NCBI RefSeq assembly: GCF_051900535.1
Contig: NZ_JBHZGI010000003.1
Location: 310,001-374,000 of the forward strand
Length of the DNA: 64,000 nucleotides
Direction of reading: 5' to 3'
DNA from: Frateuria_A sp051900535
GTDB taxonomy: Bacteria; Pseudomonadota; Gammaproteobacteria; Xanthomonadales; Rhodanobacteraceae
This document shows positions 34,739 to 43,705 of this stretch, piece after piece. Numbering within the stretch: position 1 is the stretch's first letter; each line of letters begins with the position of its first letter. The notes under the pieces were generated by a model, which worked only from the letters and a program-made list of their open reading frames with translations, did no database searches and was not told the origin of the DNA. Position numbers and translations under genes: made by a program.

Positions 34739-34848
34739 ACAAGGTGTCGCGATGACACCCTTGTGCCTGGCCGTCATTTCCGCGAAAGCGGAAATCCATC
34801 TGCGCCCTGAGCCAAGGCAAAATGGATTCCCGCTTTCGCGGAACGACG
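34739..34848. repeat. Hairpin plus inverted ATTCCCGC-type dispersed repeat
   Basis: Between the SDR stop and efpL. An imperfect palindrome ACAAGGTGTC..GACACCCTTGT (34738-34764) could end SDR transcription. Next to it are two inverted copies of the CGTCATTTCCGCGAAAGCGGAAATCCA-like element (halves at 34772-34798 and 34823-34848), each with its own small palindrome. The family is widespread in proteobacterial genomes. Confidence 0.6.
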
Positions 34849-34865
34849 TCCGGAAAGTTTTGCGT

Positions 34866-35633
34866 TTACTTGGGCTGCAGCCGCACCGAGCCGTCCAGCC
34901 GGATCGTCTCGCCGTTGATGTAGCGGTTGCCGAGGATGAACGCGACGGTCTGCGCGAACTCCTCCGGCTTGCCCAGGCGCGAGGGGAAGGGAATCGAGGC
35001 GGAGAGCGACTGCTGCACGGCTTCGGGCATGCCATCGACCATCGGCGTCCAGAAGATGCCCGGGGCAATGGTCGCCACGCGGATGCCGAAGCGTGCCAGT
35101 TCGCGCGCCATGGGCAGGGTCATGCCCACGACGCCACCCTTGGATGCGGAGTAGGCGGCCTGGCCGATCTGGCCCTCGTAGGCGGCGACCGAGGCGGTGT
35201 TGATGATGACGCCACGCTCGCCGTCTTCGCCTGCTTCGTTGGACTGCATCAGCGCCGCGCCGGCCTTGGCCACGTTGAAGCTGCCGACAAGATTGACCAT
35301 CACGGTGGCCTGGAACTGCGACAGCGCCATCGGGCCTTCCTTGCCCAGCACGCGCCCGGCGCCCAGGATGCCCGCGCAGTTCATCACCACGTTGAGCCCG
35401 CCCATGGCCTCGCGCGCGGCGGCCACGTTGGCGGTCACGCCCTCTTCGGAGGTGACGTCGGTGCGGTAGAAGCGGGCGGCTTCACCGAGCGCCTGCGCGG
35501 CCTGCTGGCCTTTCTCCTCGTTGACGTCGAACAGCGCCACCTTGGCGCCGTGCGCGGCGAGATGCTGTGCCACGGCATGGCCGAGTCCGGAGGCGCCGCC
35601 GGTGATGACGGCCTTGACCTGATCGAGCTGCAT
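34866..35633 (-). CDS. Short-chain dehydrogenase/reductase (3-hydroxyacyl-CoA dehydrogenase type)
   Basis: A 255-residue SDR; ATG at 35633 with GAGGGACG upstream. NAD-binding TGGASGLG is at 11-18, NCAG follows the fourth strand, and the catalytic set is Ser (NTASVAAYEG), Tyr and Lys (YSASKGG). Asp in the ALFDVN segment indicates NAD preference. The overall pattern (APGIFWTPMVDGMPEAVQQSL, FPSRLGKPEEFAQ) is that of type-2 3-hydroxyacyl-CoA dehydrogenases (HSD17B10-like), which act in fatty-acid or branched-chain acyl-CoA breakdown. The exact substrate is not determined. Confidence 0.88.
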   Translation of the reverse strand: MQLDQVKAVITGGASGLGHAVAQHLAAHGAKVALFDVNEEKGQQAAQALGEAARFYRTDVTSEEGVTANVAAAREAMGGLNVVMNCAGILGAGRVLGKEGPMALSQFQATVMVNLVGSFNVAKAGAALMQSNEAGEDGERGVIINTASVAAYEGQIGQAAYSASKGGVVGMTLPMARELARFGIRVATIAPGIFWTPMVDGMPEAVQQSLSASIPFPSRLGKPEEFAQTVAFILGNRYINGETIRLDGSVRLQPK

Positions 35634-35685
35634 ATTCGTCCCTCGAGTGCGAAGCGAAACGGCAATGGTAGCCGAGGCGCGGGCG

Positions 35686-36912
35686 TCAGGGCGCGGGCGC
35701 CGGACAGGCGACGGGCCCACCGGGCGTGGGCTGCGGCGGCTCCAGGTTGCGGTGCAGCGACTGCGCCGGCGTCATCCAGAGTCGCTCGTGCGCGGCGCAG
35801 GCGGCGGCATAGTCGAACAGCGCGCGCAGATGCCGCGGCCGGAAATCGATGAAGCTGCCGAAGGGATAGTCGCCGGGAATCTCGCTGATGCGCAGCTGCA
35901 TGCCGTAGCGGTCGGCGAAGCCCAGCGTTAGCACCAGCGTTTCGCGCGTCTTGTAGGTGGTCTGCGCGGAGAAACTGCGTTCGAGGATCGCCGGAGTGCT
36001 CAGCCGCGTGGTGGCAGGCGCCGCGACCAATTGGCCGTTGACGATCACGTACAGATGCGCGCCGTGGAGCAGGCCGAGATCGGCAGGCAGTATCTGCGCG
36101 ATCAGCGGCGCGGCGAACAGCGAAGTGGTGACGCCACCGTCCACGTGCATTTCCTCGTACTGGCGTCCACCTTCGTTTACCCGGATCAGGACCGGAGGGA
36201 ATACGCCCGGCACGCTGGCCGAGGCAACCAGCACGTCACGGAACAGCGTGCGTGCCGTTTTGCCACCCTGTGTGGCGATCGCGCCCATGTCCCACAGTAC
36301 GGTTTCCTGCTTGTCCAGGTCGGTCGTGGCCACGATCAGCCGCCGGCCTTTCGCGTGCTCGCGCGCCACGGCGGCGATCATCGCGTCGGTCACGTATTGG
36401 TCCACCAATGCGGTCAGCGGATCGTGCCGGCCGAAACCCTGCGGGAAGAGCAGGCGGCTGGCCACGCTCATCGCCGGAGAACGTTGCAGGCTGGCGCTGG
36501 CCTTGCCGGTGAAAGCAGAGGTCAGTTGCGGGTCCCAGTCGGAACCGAGGAAAGCGAACGGCGCGATCAGGGCGCCTGCGCTGACGCCCGTGACAAGCTC
36601 GAAGGTCGGGCGTGCGTGGGCGCGGCTCAGGCCTACCAGTGCGCCTGCGCCGAAGGCGCCCCCCGATCCGCCACCCGACAGCGCCAGGATGTCCAGACTG
36701 CCGTGCGCGGCCCGCCGGATGTTCCTGAGAAGGAGGGGCGATTGCTGCAGGAAGTGTCGCCGGTCGATGCTGAGCAAGCGGACGTTGGTGGACAGGCCGT
36801 CGGGCACCGCCGCATCGATCAGCGTGGGCGGCGCCGGTTGGCGCGGCGTGGTGACGCAACCGGCGAGGAGGGCGAATGCGAGCCCGAGCGGGAGCGATCG
36901 ACGAATGCGCAT
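35686..36912 (-). CDS. Patatin-like phospholipase lipoprotein
   Basis: A 408-residue protein with a lipoprotein signal peptide (LAFALLAGC, Cys19). The patatin domain (about 75-300) has the oxyanion loop GGGSGGAFGAGAL, the nucleophile elbow GVSAG and the DGG motif of the Ser-Asp dyad (EEMHVDGGVTTS). All catalytic elements are intact. It is expected to be an outer-membrane-attached acyl hydrolase acting on phospholipids. It is monocistronic in appearance. Confidence 0.88.
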   Translation of the reverse strand: MRIRRSLPLGLAFALLAGCVTTPRQPAPPTLIDAAVPDGLSTNVRLLSIDRRHFLQQSPLLLRNIRRAAHGSLDILALSGGGSGGAFGAGALVGLSRAHARPTFELVTGVSAGALIAPFAFLGSDWDPQLTSAFTGKASASLQRSPAMSVASRLLFPQGFGRHDPLTALVDQYVTDAMIAAVAREHAKGRRLIVATTDLDKQETVLWDMGAIATQGGKTARTLFRDVLVASASVPGVFPPVLIRVNEGGRQYEEMHVDGGVTTSLFAAPLIAQILPADLGLLHGAHLYVIVNGQLVAAPATTRLSTPAILERSFSAQTTYKTRETLVLTLGFADRYGMQLRISEIPGDYPFGSFIDFRPRHLRALFDYAAACAAHERLWMTPAQSLHRNLEPPQPTPGGPVACPAPAP

Positions 36913-37010
36913 GGAGGATTCCCCCTGGCGGCAGGCAGTCGGCCATACAGCGTTTGACGGTTGGCGCGTGACCGGCGCGCTCTGTCACCGCGTCGTACGC
37001 GGCGCGTGGT

Positions 37011-37736
37011 TCAAAGCGACAGGCCGTGCAGCTCGCTCCGGTCATGCGCCACGCGCAGCACCGAACCTTGTTCGTACCAGTCGCCCAGCACGATGCGCTG
37101 GGCGTTCTGGCCATCAAGGGAAAACTCGTGGATCGCCGGCCGATGGGTGTGGCCGTGGATCAGACGAGTGACGGCGGCGCCTCGCATGGCCTGGGCGACC
37201 GCGTCGGCGTTGACGTCCATGATCGATTCCATCGTGGTGCCGGTATGCGCGCGGCTGTCCGCGCGGGCCTTCGCGGCGAAGGCGCGGCGGGCTTCCAGCG
37301 GCATGGCCAGGATGTTGGCTTTCCACTCGGGCGTGCGCACCTGGCGGCGCACCGCCTGGTAGGCGACGTCGTCGGTGCACAGCGTGTCGCCGTGCATCAG
37401 CAGGGTGGGGCGGCCGTAGAGGTCGTGCACCACGCCGTCCTCCAGCAGGGTCAGCCCGGCGCGGTCGGCGTAATACCGGCCGAGCAGGAAGTCGCGGTTG
37501 CCGGGCATGAAGTACACCGGCTTGCCCGAATCGCGCACGGCACGCGTGGCGCCGGCAATGCGGGCGGGCAGTTCCGCATCGTCGTCGTCGCCGATCCAGG
37601 CCTCGACCAGGTCGCCGAGGATGTACAAGGCGTCGGCCTGGCGCACCTCGTCCCCGGCGAGATAGCGCTCGAACAGGTCGGTGATGTGCGGGCGGCTGTC
37701 GTCCAGGTGCAGGTCGGCGATGAACAGACTGGCCAT
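37011..37736 (-). CDS. lpxH: UDP-2,3-diacylglucosamine diphosphatase LpxH
   Basis: A 241-residue calcineurin-like phosphoesterase with the LpxH metal motifs ADLHLDD, GDLVEAWIGDDD, PGNRDFLLG, MHGDTLCTDD and HGHTHRP. It cleaves UDP-2,3-diacyl-GlcN to lipid X plus UMP in lipid A synthesis at the inner membrane. Its start codon overlaps the stop of the upstream cyclophilin gene by one base, so the two are co-translated, an arrangement common in this group. Confidence 0.95.
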   Translation of the reverse strand: MASLFIADLHLDDSRPHITDLFERYLAGDEVRQADALYILGDLVEAWIGDDDDAELPARIAGATRAVRDSGKPVYFMPGNRDFLLGRYYADRAGLTLLEDGVVHDLYGRPTLLMHGDTLCTDDVAYQAVRRQVRTPEWKANILAMPLEARRAFAAKARADSRAHTGTTMESIMDVNADAVAQAMRGAAVTRLIHGHTHRPAIHEFSLDGQNAQRIVLGDWYEQGSVLRVAHDRSELHGLSL

Positions 37737-38437
37737 CAGCCGCCCTTCTTGCCGGCCGGCCTGGACGGCCGGGTGGCGCTCGTGGCCTTGGCTGGCGCCG
37801 TGGCGCTGGCGGCGGAAGCAGGCGCTTCCTCGCCCACCACGCGCACGCTCTGGATGATGGGCAGCGGGTAGGGCACGTCGGCCGCGAATGCACCCTGGCC
37901 GCGCGTGGGCAGGCCGGCGATCTTGTCGACCACGTTCATGCCCTCGACCACCCGGCCGAACACCGCGTAGCCCCAGGTCAGCCCACTCTGGTTGCCGGCA
38001 AAGTCGAGGCGGCGGTTGTCGACCAGGTTGATGAAGAATTGCGCCGTGCCAGAATTCGGATCCGCGCCGCGCGCCACCGCCACGGTGCCGCGCAGGTTGG
38101 ACAAGCCGTTGTCCGCTTCGCTGGCGATCGCCGGGTGGGTGCGCTTCGGTTGCAGGTCGCGCGTGTACAGTCCGCCCTGCACCAGGTAGCCGTTGATCGC
38201 GCGGTGGAACACGGTGCCGTCGTAGAAGCCCTCGCGCACGTATTGCAGGAAATTGGCCACGCTCTTGGGTGCCTTGTCGGGGAACAGCTCCAGCGTGATG
38301 TCGCCGACGCTGGTGTGCAGCAGCACCTTCGGCCCCGGCGCGGGCGGCGTGGCGCTGGTGCTTGCCGACGGCGGCGCGGCCTGGGCGAGCACGCCCAGGG
38401 GCAGGAACATCAGGAGGGCCAGCAGGAGTCGGGGCAT
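37736..38437 (-). CDS. Periplasmic cyclophilin-type peptidyl-prolyl isomerase
   Basis: A 233-residue protein if started at the Met that opens a signal peptide (MPRLLLALLMFLPLGVLAQA); an in-frame ATG ten codons upstream (38467) is possible. The cyclophilin domain (about 40-200) shows VANFLQYVREGFYDGTVFHR, SGTAQFFINLVDN and YAVFGRVVEGMNVVDKI. The C-terminal tail is Ala/Lys-rich (AKATSATRPSRPAGKKGG). It is likely a PpiA-like foldase of the periplasm. Trp near the end of the domain (GLTWGYAVFG) fits the family. Confidence 0.9.
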   Translation of the reverse strand: MPRLLLALLMFLPLGVLAQAAPPSASTSATPPAPGPKVLLHTSVGDITLELFPDKAPKSVANFLQYVREGFYDGTVFHRAINGYLVQGGLYTRDLQPKRTHPAIASEADNGLSNLRGTVAVARGADPNSGTAQFFINLVDNRRLDFAGNQSGLTWGYAVFGRVVEGMNVVDKIAGLPTRGQGAFAADVPYPLPIIQSVRVVGEEAPASAASATAPAKATSATRPSRPAGKKGG

Positions 38438-38512
38438 GGGCGGAACCTGTGTGGGTTGCCTCCGCATGATACGCGTTGGGGCTACATGGGCTGAAGCGCG
38501 GCGCTACTAACT

Positions 38513-38643
38513 CCCTCTCCCCTTCCGAGAGAGGATTGGGTTGAAGGGGGGCCCTTGCGGAAAAAATGGATCGGAAGCGTGGCGCCGTTAGGCTTCCCGC
38601 AAGCCCGGCCCCTCACCTCAATCCTCTCCCCGAAGGGGAGAGG
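38513..38643. repeat. Inverted pair of CCTCTCCCC-type dispersed repeats
   Basis: In the 238-bp gap between the cyclophilin and ppx. A left copy at 38513-38552 (CCCTCTCCCCTTCC.. ending AAGGGGGGCC) and a right copy at 38608-38643 (GGCCCCTCACCTCAATC.. with CCTCTCCCC-GAA-GGGGAGAGG) are in opposite orientation. The element probably acts as a transcription boundary between the two units. Confidence 0.65.
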
Positions 38644-38675
38644 AAGCGAACGTAAAGAGCCGAGCTTCGAAGCAA

Positions 38676-40190
38676 TCAGGTCCGCTGGATCTCGAGCGTC
38701 AACCCCAGCTCCGCCATCGGTCCCTGCTCCTGTTCCAGGTCCGCCTCGGTCAGCGGATGCTGGTCCAGCCAGCTGGCGGGAATGGCCAGGCGCAGCCGGT
38801 GGCTGGTGGCGCTCAGCTTCAGGGGTGGCAGCGATTCGGCCCGGCGTCCGCGACGGAACAGCACGGCCAGCCGCAGCAGCGCGGTGATGTGCCGGGCCAG
38901 CGCGCGATATCGCTGCGGCAACACCGAGATCAGCGCCTTGGCCGGCTTGCGCCGGTGCGCCTCGATGACTGCCGCGAGCATCTGCTGCTCCTGCCGCGAG
39001 AAGCCCGCCAGGTCGGCGTGGCGGAGGATGTAGGCGCCGTGGTGGTGGTGCTGGCTATGTGCGATGGCCAGGCCGATCTCGTGCACGCGGCCGGCCCAGG
39101 AGAGCCACTCGCGCGCCTCGGCATCGAGCTTCCAGGGGCGCGCGACCTGGTCGAACAGTCCCAGCGCCGTCTGTTCGACGCGCCGCGCCTGCGCGCGGTC
39201 TACGCCGTAGCGGGTGGCCAGCGCATCGATGCTGTCGGTGCGCGGGTCGCGGCCGCCGGCGCGTCCGAGCAGGTCCCACAGCAGGCCTTCGCGCATGGAG
39301 CTTTCGCACACGCGCATGTGCTCGATGCCGAGCGCCTCGAACGCGGCCTCGAAAATCACCACGGCGCCGGCGAACACCGGTGCGCGTTCCTCGGTGAGGC
39401 CGGGCAGGCGCAGCAGATCCATCTGACCCTGTTCCAGTACCGCCTCGCGCAGTTCGGCCAGGGCCTCCAGCGTCACGCCGTCGTCGGTCAGGCCCATCGC
39501 CTGGACCACCGCGTCGACCGCCTTGGCGCTGCCGGAGGATCCATAGGCTTCCTGCCAGCCGGCTTCCCGGAAATCTTCCGCAAACTGCTGCAGCAGCACG
39601 CCGACTTCACTGCGCGCGCGCTGCCAGCGCTTGGCCGTCAGCCGTCCACCGGGGAAGAAGCGAAGAGTCGAGGCGATGCAGCCGGCCTGCACGCTCTCGG
39701 TGTGCAACGGGGCAAGCCCGCGGCCGATGATGAATTCCGTGCTGCCGCCACCCACGTCGATGACCAGCCGCGGTTCGCGCGAAGCCGGCAGGTCGTGCGC
39801 GACTCCCAGGAAGATGAGCCGACCTTCCTCGCGGCCGGAGACGATCTCCACGGGATGGCCCAGCGCGTCCTCGGCTGCGCCCAGGAAGTTGTGCGGCGAC
39901 GCCAGCCGCCGAACGGTATTGGTGGCTACCGCGCGCACGTTGGCCGAGGGAAGGCTTTCGATGCGCTGGCCGAAGCGCGCCAGGCACGCCAGGGCGCGCG
40001 CGCGGTGGGCGGCATCCAGCGTGCCGTCCGAGCGCAGGCCGGCGGCCAGCCGCACGCTGTCGCGCAGCCGGTCGATCACGCGTGGCTCGCCGTGTTCCAT
40101 GCGCGCCACCACCATGTGGAAGCTGTTCGAGCCCAGGTCGACGGCCGCGATCAGCTCGCCATCCTTGATGGGTACGGGCTCGGTGGTCAC
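38676..40190 (-). CDS. ppx: Exopolyphosphatase / GppA-type phosphatase
   Basis: A 504-residue Ppx/GppA protein; a GTG at 40190 gives the family length, while a longer open frame upstream has no family features. Motifs: AAVDLGSNSFHMVVA (phosphate-binding loop 1), ATNTVRRL, VSGREEGRLIFLGV and LVIDVGGGSTEF. The C-terminal HD-like domain is present (RVHEIGLAIAHSQHHHHGAYI). It releases phosphate from polyphosphate ends or hydrolyses pppGpp. It lies downstream of ppk, whose product makes polyP, with a 190-bp gap that holds no clear gene. Confidence 0.9.
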   Translation of the reverse strand: MTTEPVPIKDGELIAAVDLGSNSFHMVVARMEHGEPRVIDRLRDSVRLAAGLRSDGTLDAAHRARALACLARFGQRIESLPSANVRAVATNTVRRLASPHNFLGAAEDALGHPVEIVSGREEGRLIFLGVAHDLPASREPRLVIDVGGGSTEFIIGRGLAPLHTESVQAGCIASTLRFFPGGRLTAKRWQRARSEVGVLLQQFAEDFREAGWQEAYGSSGSAKAVDAVVQAMGLTDDGVTLEALAELREAVLEQGQMDLLRLPGLTEERAPVFAGAVVIFEAAFEALGIEHMRVCESSMREGLLWDLLGRAGGRDPRTDSIDALATRYGVDRAQARRVEQTALGLFDQVARPWKLDAEAREWLSWAGRVHEIGLAIAHSQHHHHGAYILRHADLAGFSRQEQQMLAAVIEAHRRKPAKALISVLPQRYRALARHITALLRLAVLFRRGRRAESLPPLKLSATSHRLRLAIPASWLDQHPLTEADLEQEQGPMAELGLTLEIQRT

Positions 40191-40380
40191 GCGGGCATTC
40201 CAGTCAGGCGAAGCGGGGATTCTGCCACGCCGTGCAGGGCGCGCGCGGCCGCGTCGCCCGCTCTGAAGGAGCGGACCTGTGCAACGCCACCGCCATGGCG
40301 ATCTGTGCTGGCGCCATGGATCTGCGGGGTATCGAGGTCGCGTACAGGTGCGATCCTGCAGGAGGTCGGCGCTTGCAGGG

Positions 40381-42477
40381 TCATTTGCAAATCTTGTCCA
40401 GCAACGTCTGCTGCGCGCAGTGCGGGGGCTGGTCGCCGGGCGTGGCGCGGGTATAGCGGCCGCCGGCATCCAGCAGCCAGGCCTGGGTGTTGTCGGCCAG
40501 GCCGTTGGCCAGCGTTTCGTCGAACACGCGCTTGGCCAGGGCCGGATCCAGGATGGGAAAGGCCACCTCGATGCGACGCATCAGGTTGCGCTCCATCCAG
40601 TCGGCGCTAGCGCAATAGATCTCCGGCTGGCCGTCGTTGGCGAACCAGTACACGCGGCTGTGCTCCAGGAACCTTCCCACGATCGAGCGCACGCGGATGC
40701 GCTCGGAGATCCCCGGCAGCCCGGGACGGAGCGTGCAGGCGCCGCGCACGATCAGGTCGATCTCCACGCCCGCCTGCGATGCGCGGTAGAGCGCCTCGAT
40801 CACGTGCGATTCGTTCAGCGCGTTGAGCTTGGCCACGATGCGCGCCGGCTTGCCGGCTCGCGCGTTGGCGGTCTCGCGTTCGATCTTCGCGACCACGCTC
40901 TTGTACAGGGTGAAGGGCGAATGCAGCAGGCGCTTCAGGCTGATCACCGAGCCGAGACCCGACAGTTGCTGGAACACCTTGTGCAGGTCTTCGCCGATCT
41001 CCGGATGGGAGGTCATCAGGCCGATGTCGGTGTACATCCGGCTGTTGGCCTGGTGGTAGTTGCCGGTCGACAGGTGCACGTAGCGGCGGAGCATGTCCGT
41101 CTCGCGTCGCACGATCAGCATCATCTTGGCGTGGGTCTTGTACCCGACCACGCCATAGACCACCTGCACGCCGGCTTCCTGCAGCCGCGTGGCCAGGCGG
41201 ATGTTCGCCTCCTCATCGAAGCGCGCGCGCAACTCGATCACCACGGTGACGTCCTTGCCGTTACGCGCCGCTTCCACCAGCAGGTCGACCAGCGGGGTGT
41301 CCTCGCCGGCGCGGTAGAGCGTCTGCTTGATCGCCAGCACGGCGGGATCGGCCGCGGCCTGGCGCAGCAGGTCGACCACCGCCGCGAAGCTCTCGTAGGG
41401 GTGGTGCAGCAATACGTCGCGCTGGCCGATCAGTTCGAACAGGTTGGCGCCCGGTTCGATCGCGGCCGGCAGGCAGGGCACGAAGCGCGGAAACTTGAGC
41501 TCAGGTCGGTCGACATGGTCGTAGATGCCGCCGGCGCGGATGATGTTGACCGGCCCGTCGCAGCGGTAGACGTCCGACTCCTCCAGCTCGAAGTTGGCCA
41601 CCAGCATCGCGGTGATCGCCTTCGGGCAGTCGTTGGCGATCTCCAGCCGCACCGGCCGCGCGTAACCGCGGCCCAGCAGCTCCTCGCTGAGCGCGCGGGC
41701 GAGGTTTTCCACCTCCGCCTCTTCGACGATCAGCTCGCTGTTGCGGGTGACGCGGAACTGGTAGGAGCCGACCACCTTGAAGCCGGCGAACATCAGGTCG
41801 ACGAAGGCCTGCAGCAACTCGGCCAGGAACACGAAATTGTCGCCGCCGCCGCCCACTTCGGCGGGCAGCTTGACGATGCGCGGCAGCGAGCGCGGCGCGC
41901 GCACCAGGGCCATGTGGCCCTCGTGGCCGAACGCATCGCGGCCCTGCAGCACCACCGCGATGTTGAGCGTCTTGTTGAGGATGCGCGGGAACGGGTGCGC
42001 CGGGTCCAGTCCCAGCGGCGAAAGCACGGGCAGCACCTCATGCTCGAAATAGCCCTGCAGCCAGCGCCGCTGCACGGGGTTCCACTGATGGCGGGTAAGG
42101 AAGCGGATGCCCTCGGCATCCAGCTGTGGCTTGAGCTGCTCCTGCCAGGTCGCGTACTGCTCGGTGACCAGGTCCAGCGCGCGTGTGCGGATGCGCGTCA
42201 GCAGCTCGCTGGAGGACAGCCCGTCCGGTCCCGGCGCGGCCGAGCCGTAGGCGTGGTGGTGCTTGAGCATCGCCACGCGCACCTCGAAGAACTCGTCGAG
42301 GTTGTTCGCCACGATGCTCAGGTAGCGCAGCCGTTCCAGCAGCGGCACGCGCGCATCGCGTGCCATGGCGAGTACGCGGAAGTTGAATTCCAGCGCGGCC
42401 AGCTCGCGGCTCAGGTACAGCTCCGGCGCGGACAGGTCGGCGATCTCGGTGGCGGTTTGCGGCAGTTTGCGGGCCAT
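40381..42477 (-). CDS. ppk: Polyphosphate kinase Ppk1
   Basis: A 698-residue protein of normal length with the N-terminal domain start YLSRELAALEFNFRVL and NNLDEFFEVRVAMLKHHH, and the catalytic segment KTHAKMMLIVRRE containing the autophosphorylated His (about residue 449). It also has RARFDEEANI, STGNYHQANSRMYTDIG and the C-terminal EIYCASADWMERNL. It polymerises ATP gamma-phosphate to polyphosphate at the inner membrane. The order phoB-phoR-ppk-ppx on one strand is typical of Xanthomonadales and ties polyP storage to phosphate control. Confidence 0.96.
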   Translation of the reverse strand: MARKLPQTATEIADLSAPELYLSRELAALEFNFRVLAMARDARVPLLERLRYLSIVANNLDEFFEVRVAMLKHHHAYGSAAPGPDGLSSSELLTRIRTRALDLVTEQYATWQEQLKPQLDAEGIRFLTRHQWNPVQRRWLQGYFEHEVLPVLSPLGLDPAHPFPRILNKTLNIAVVLQGRDAFGHEGHMALVRAPRSLPRIVKLPAEVGGGGDNFVFLAELLQAFVDLMFAGFKVVGSYQFRVTRNSELIVEEAEVENLARALSEELLGRGYARPVRLEIANDCPKAITAMLVANFELEESDVYRCDGPVNIIRAGGIYDHVDRPELKFPRFVPCLPAAIEPGANLFELIGQRDVLLHHPYESFAAVVDLLRQAAADPAVLAIKQTLYRAGEDTPLVDLLVEAARNGKDVTVVIELRARFDEEANIRLATRLQEAGVQVVYGVVGYKTHAKMMLIVRRETDMLRRYVHLSTGNYHQANSRMYTDIGLMTSHPEIGEDLHKVFQQLSGLGSVISLKRLLHSPFTLYKSVVAKIERETANARAGKPARIVAKLNALNESHVIEALYRASQAGVEIDLIVRGACTLRPGLPGISERIRVRSIVGRFLEHSRVYWFANDGQPEIYCASADWMERNLMRRIEVAFPILDPALAKRVFDETLANGLADNTQAWLLDAGGRYTRATPGDQPPHCAQQTLLDKICK

Positions 42478-42573
42478 GGGGAGCCATTCTGGACGATGCC
42501 GGGCCGGAGTACACCCGGTGCGGTCACGCCGGTAGGGCAGCCTTCATCCGAAAGCCCTTGCAGGGCCGCGCAC

Positions 42574-43629
42574 CTACAGGGATCCAGGTTCGGCGGGGAG
42601 CAGACGTTCCGGCCCGAAATGGCAGGCGAAGGTCGAGCCCTGGCCCGGCGTGCTTTCCACGCTCATGCGCGCCTGGTGCAGGTTGAGCACGTGCTTGACG
42701 ATGGACAACCCCAGCCCGGTGCCGCCGGTTTCGCGCGAGCGGCTGGACGACACGCGGTAAAAGCGTTCGGTCAGCCGCGCCAGGTGGCTGGCGGGAATGC
42801 CGTAGCCCGTATCCGCCACGGCGTAGGTCGCGCCCTCGGCCGTGCGCTGCCAGCGGATCGTGATACTGCCGCCGCTGGGGGTGTAGCGCACGGCGTTGCT
42901 GACCAGGTTCGACAGCGCGCTGTGCAGGTCACGGGGCGAGCCAAGCAGGTCGAAGTCGGTTTCCACCTCCAGCGCGATCTGGTGGCGACCCTGGCTCAGC
43001 GCTTCCGCTTCCTTGCGCAGGGTGGCGAGCAGCGCGGCCATCGGCACGCGCTCGTCGATCACATGCTCCTGGGTTTCCAGGCGCGAGAGGGTCAGCAGGT
43101 CTTCCACGATCTGGCCCATGCGCTTGGACTGCGCGCGCATCTCGCCGAGCACGGGGGCGAGCTCGGGCACGTCCTCCGGGTCGAGCAACTCCAGATAGCC
43201 ATGGATCACGGTGAGCGGCGTGCGCAGCTCGTGCGAGACATTGGCCACGAAGTCGCGGCGGATCTGTTCGAGCCTCGTCAGTGGGCTGATGTCGCGTGCG
43301 AGCAGCATCCGCTGGCGGCGGCCGAACGGCTGTACCGAGACGTCCAGGTGGCCCTCGGCGCGGCCGGGCGCCGGCACGTCGTGCAGCGGCATCCGGGCCC
43401 CGGATCGCAGCCAGGCGGCCAGGTCGGTGCCGTGCAGGCGCTCGGACAGCAGCACGCCGCGGTCCTTGCCGCGGCGCAGGCCCAGCAGCGTTTCGGCGGC
43501 GCGATTGAACCAGCGCACGCGCCAGGCTTCGTCCAGCAGCACGATCCCATCGGGCAGGCTGTCGGCCGCGTCGCGCAGGTCGTGCAGGGTGATGGCGAGG
43601 CGGCGGGCGCGGTGTTTCATCGGTGGCAT
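42574..43629 (-). CDS. phoR: Phosphate-regulon sensor histidine kinase PhoR, lacking the membrane segment
   Basis: A 351-residue protein from ATG 43629 (ATG 43620 also possible). A PAS-like domain (about 18-110: SLPDGIVLLDEAWRVRWFNRAAETLLGL) is followed by HisKA with phospho-accepting His in FVANVSHELRTPLTVIHGYLELL and a full HATPase (NLVSNAVRYTPSGGSI, ADTGYGIP, GGTGLGLSIVKHV). Classical PhoR is about 430 residues with N-terminal transmembrane helices; none is visible here and only 76 bp separate it from phoB. It is therefore predicted to be soluble, or the N-terminus has been lost. It would phosphorylate PhoB in response to Pst/PhoU signalling. Confidence 0.88.
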   Translation of the reverse strand: MPPMKHRARRLAITLHDLRDAADSLPDGIVLLDEAWRVRWFNRAAETLLGLRRGKDRGVLLSERLHGTDLAAWLRSGARMPLHDVPAPGRAEGHLDVSVQPFGRRQRMLLARDISPLTRLEQIRRDFVANVSHELRTPLTVIHGYLELLDPEDVPELAPVLGEMRAQSKRMGQIVEDLLTLSRLETQEHVIDERVPMAALLATLRKEAEALSQGRHQIALEVETDFDLLGSPRDLHSALSNLVSNAVRYTPSGGSITIRWQRTAEGATYAVADTGYGIPASHLARLTERFYRVSSSRSRETGGTGLGLSIVKHVLNLHQARMSVESTPGQGSTFACHFGPERLLPAEPGSL

Positions 43630-43705
43630 CCCGAAAGGCTTTCCTCTCTCGCCCGGCGGCGCCGCTGGAGAAGGAACAGAAGGCCGCCCACGGCAGAGTT
43701 CATGG

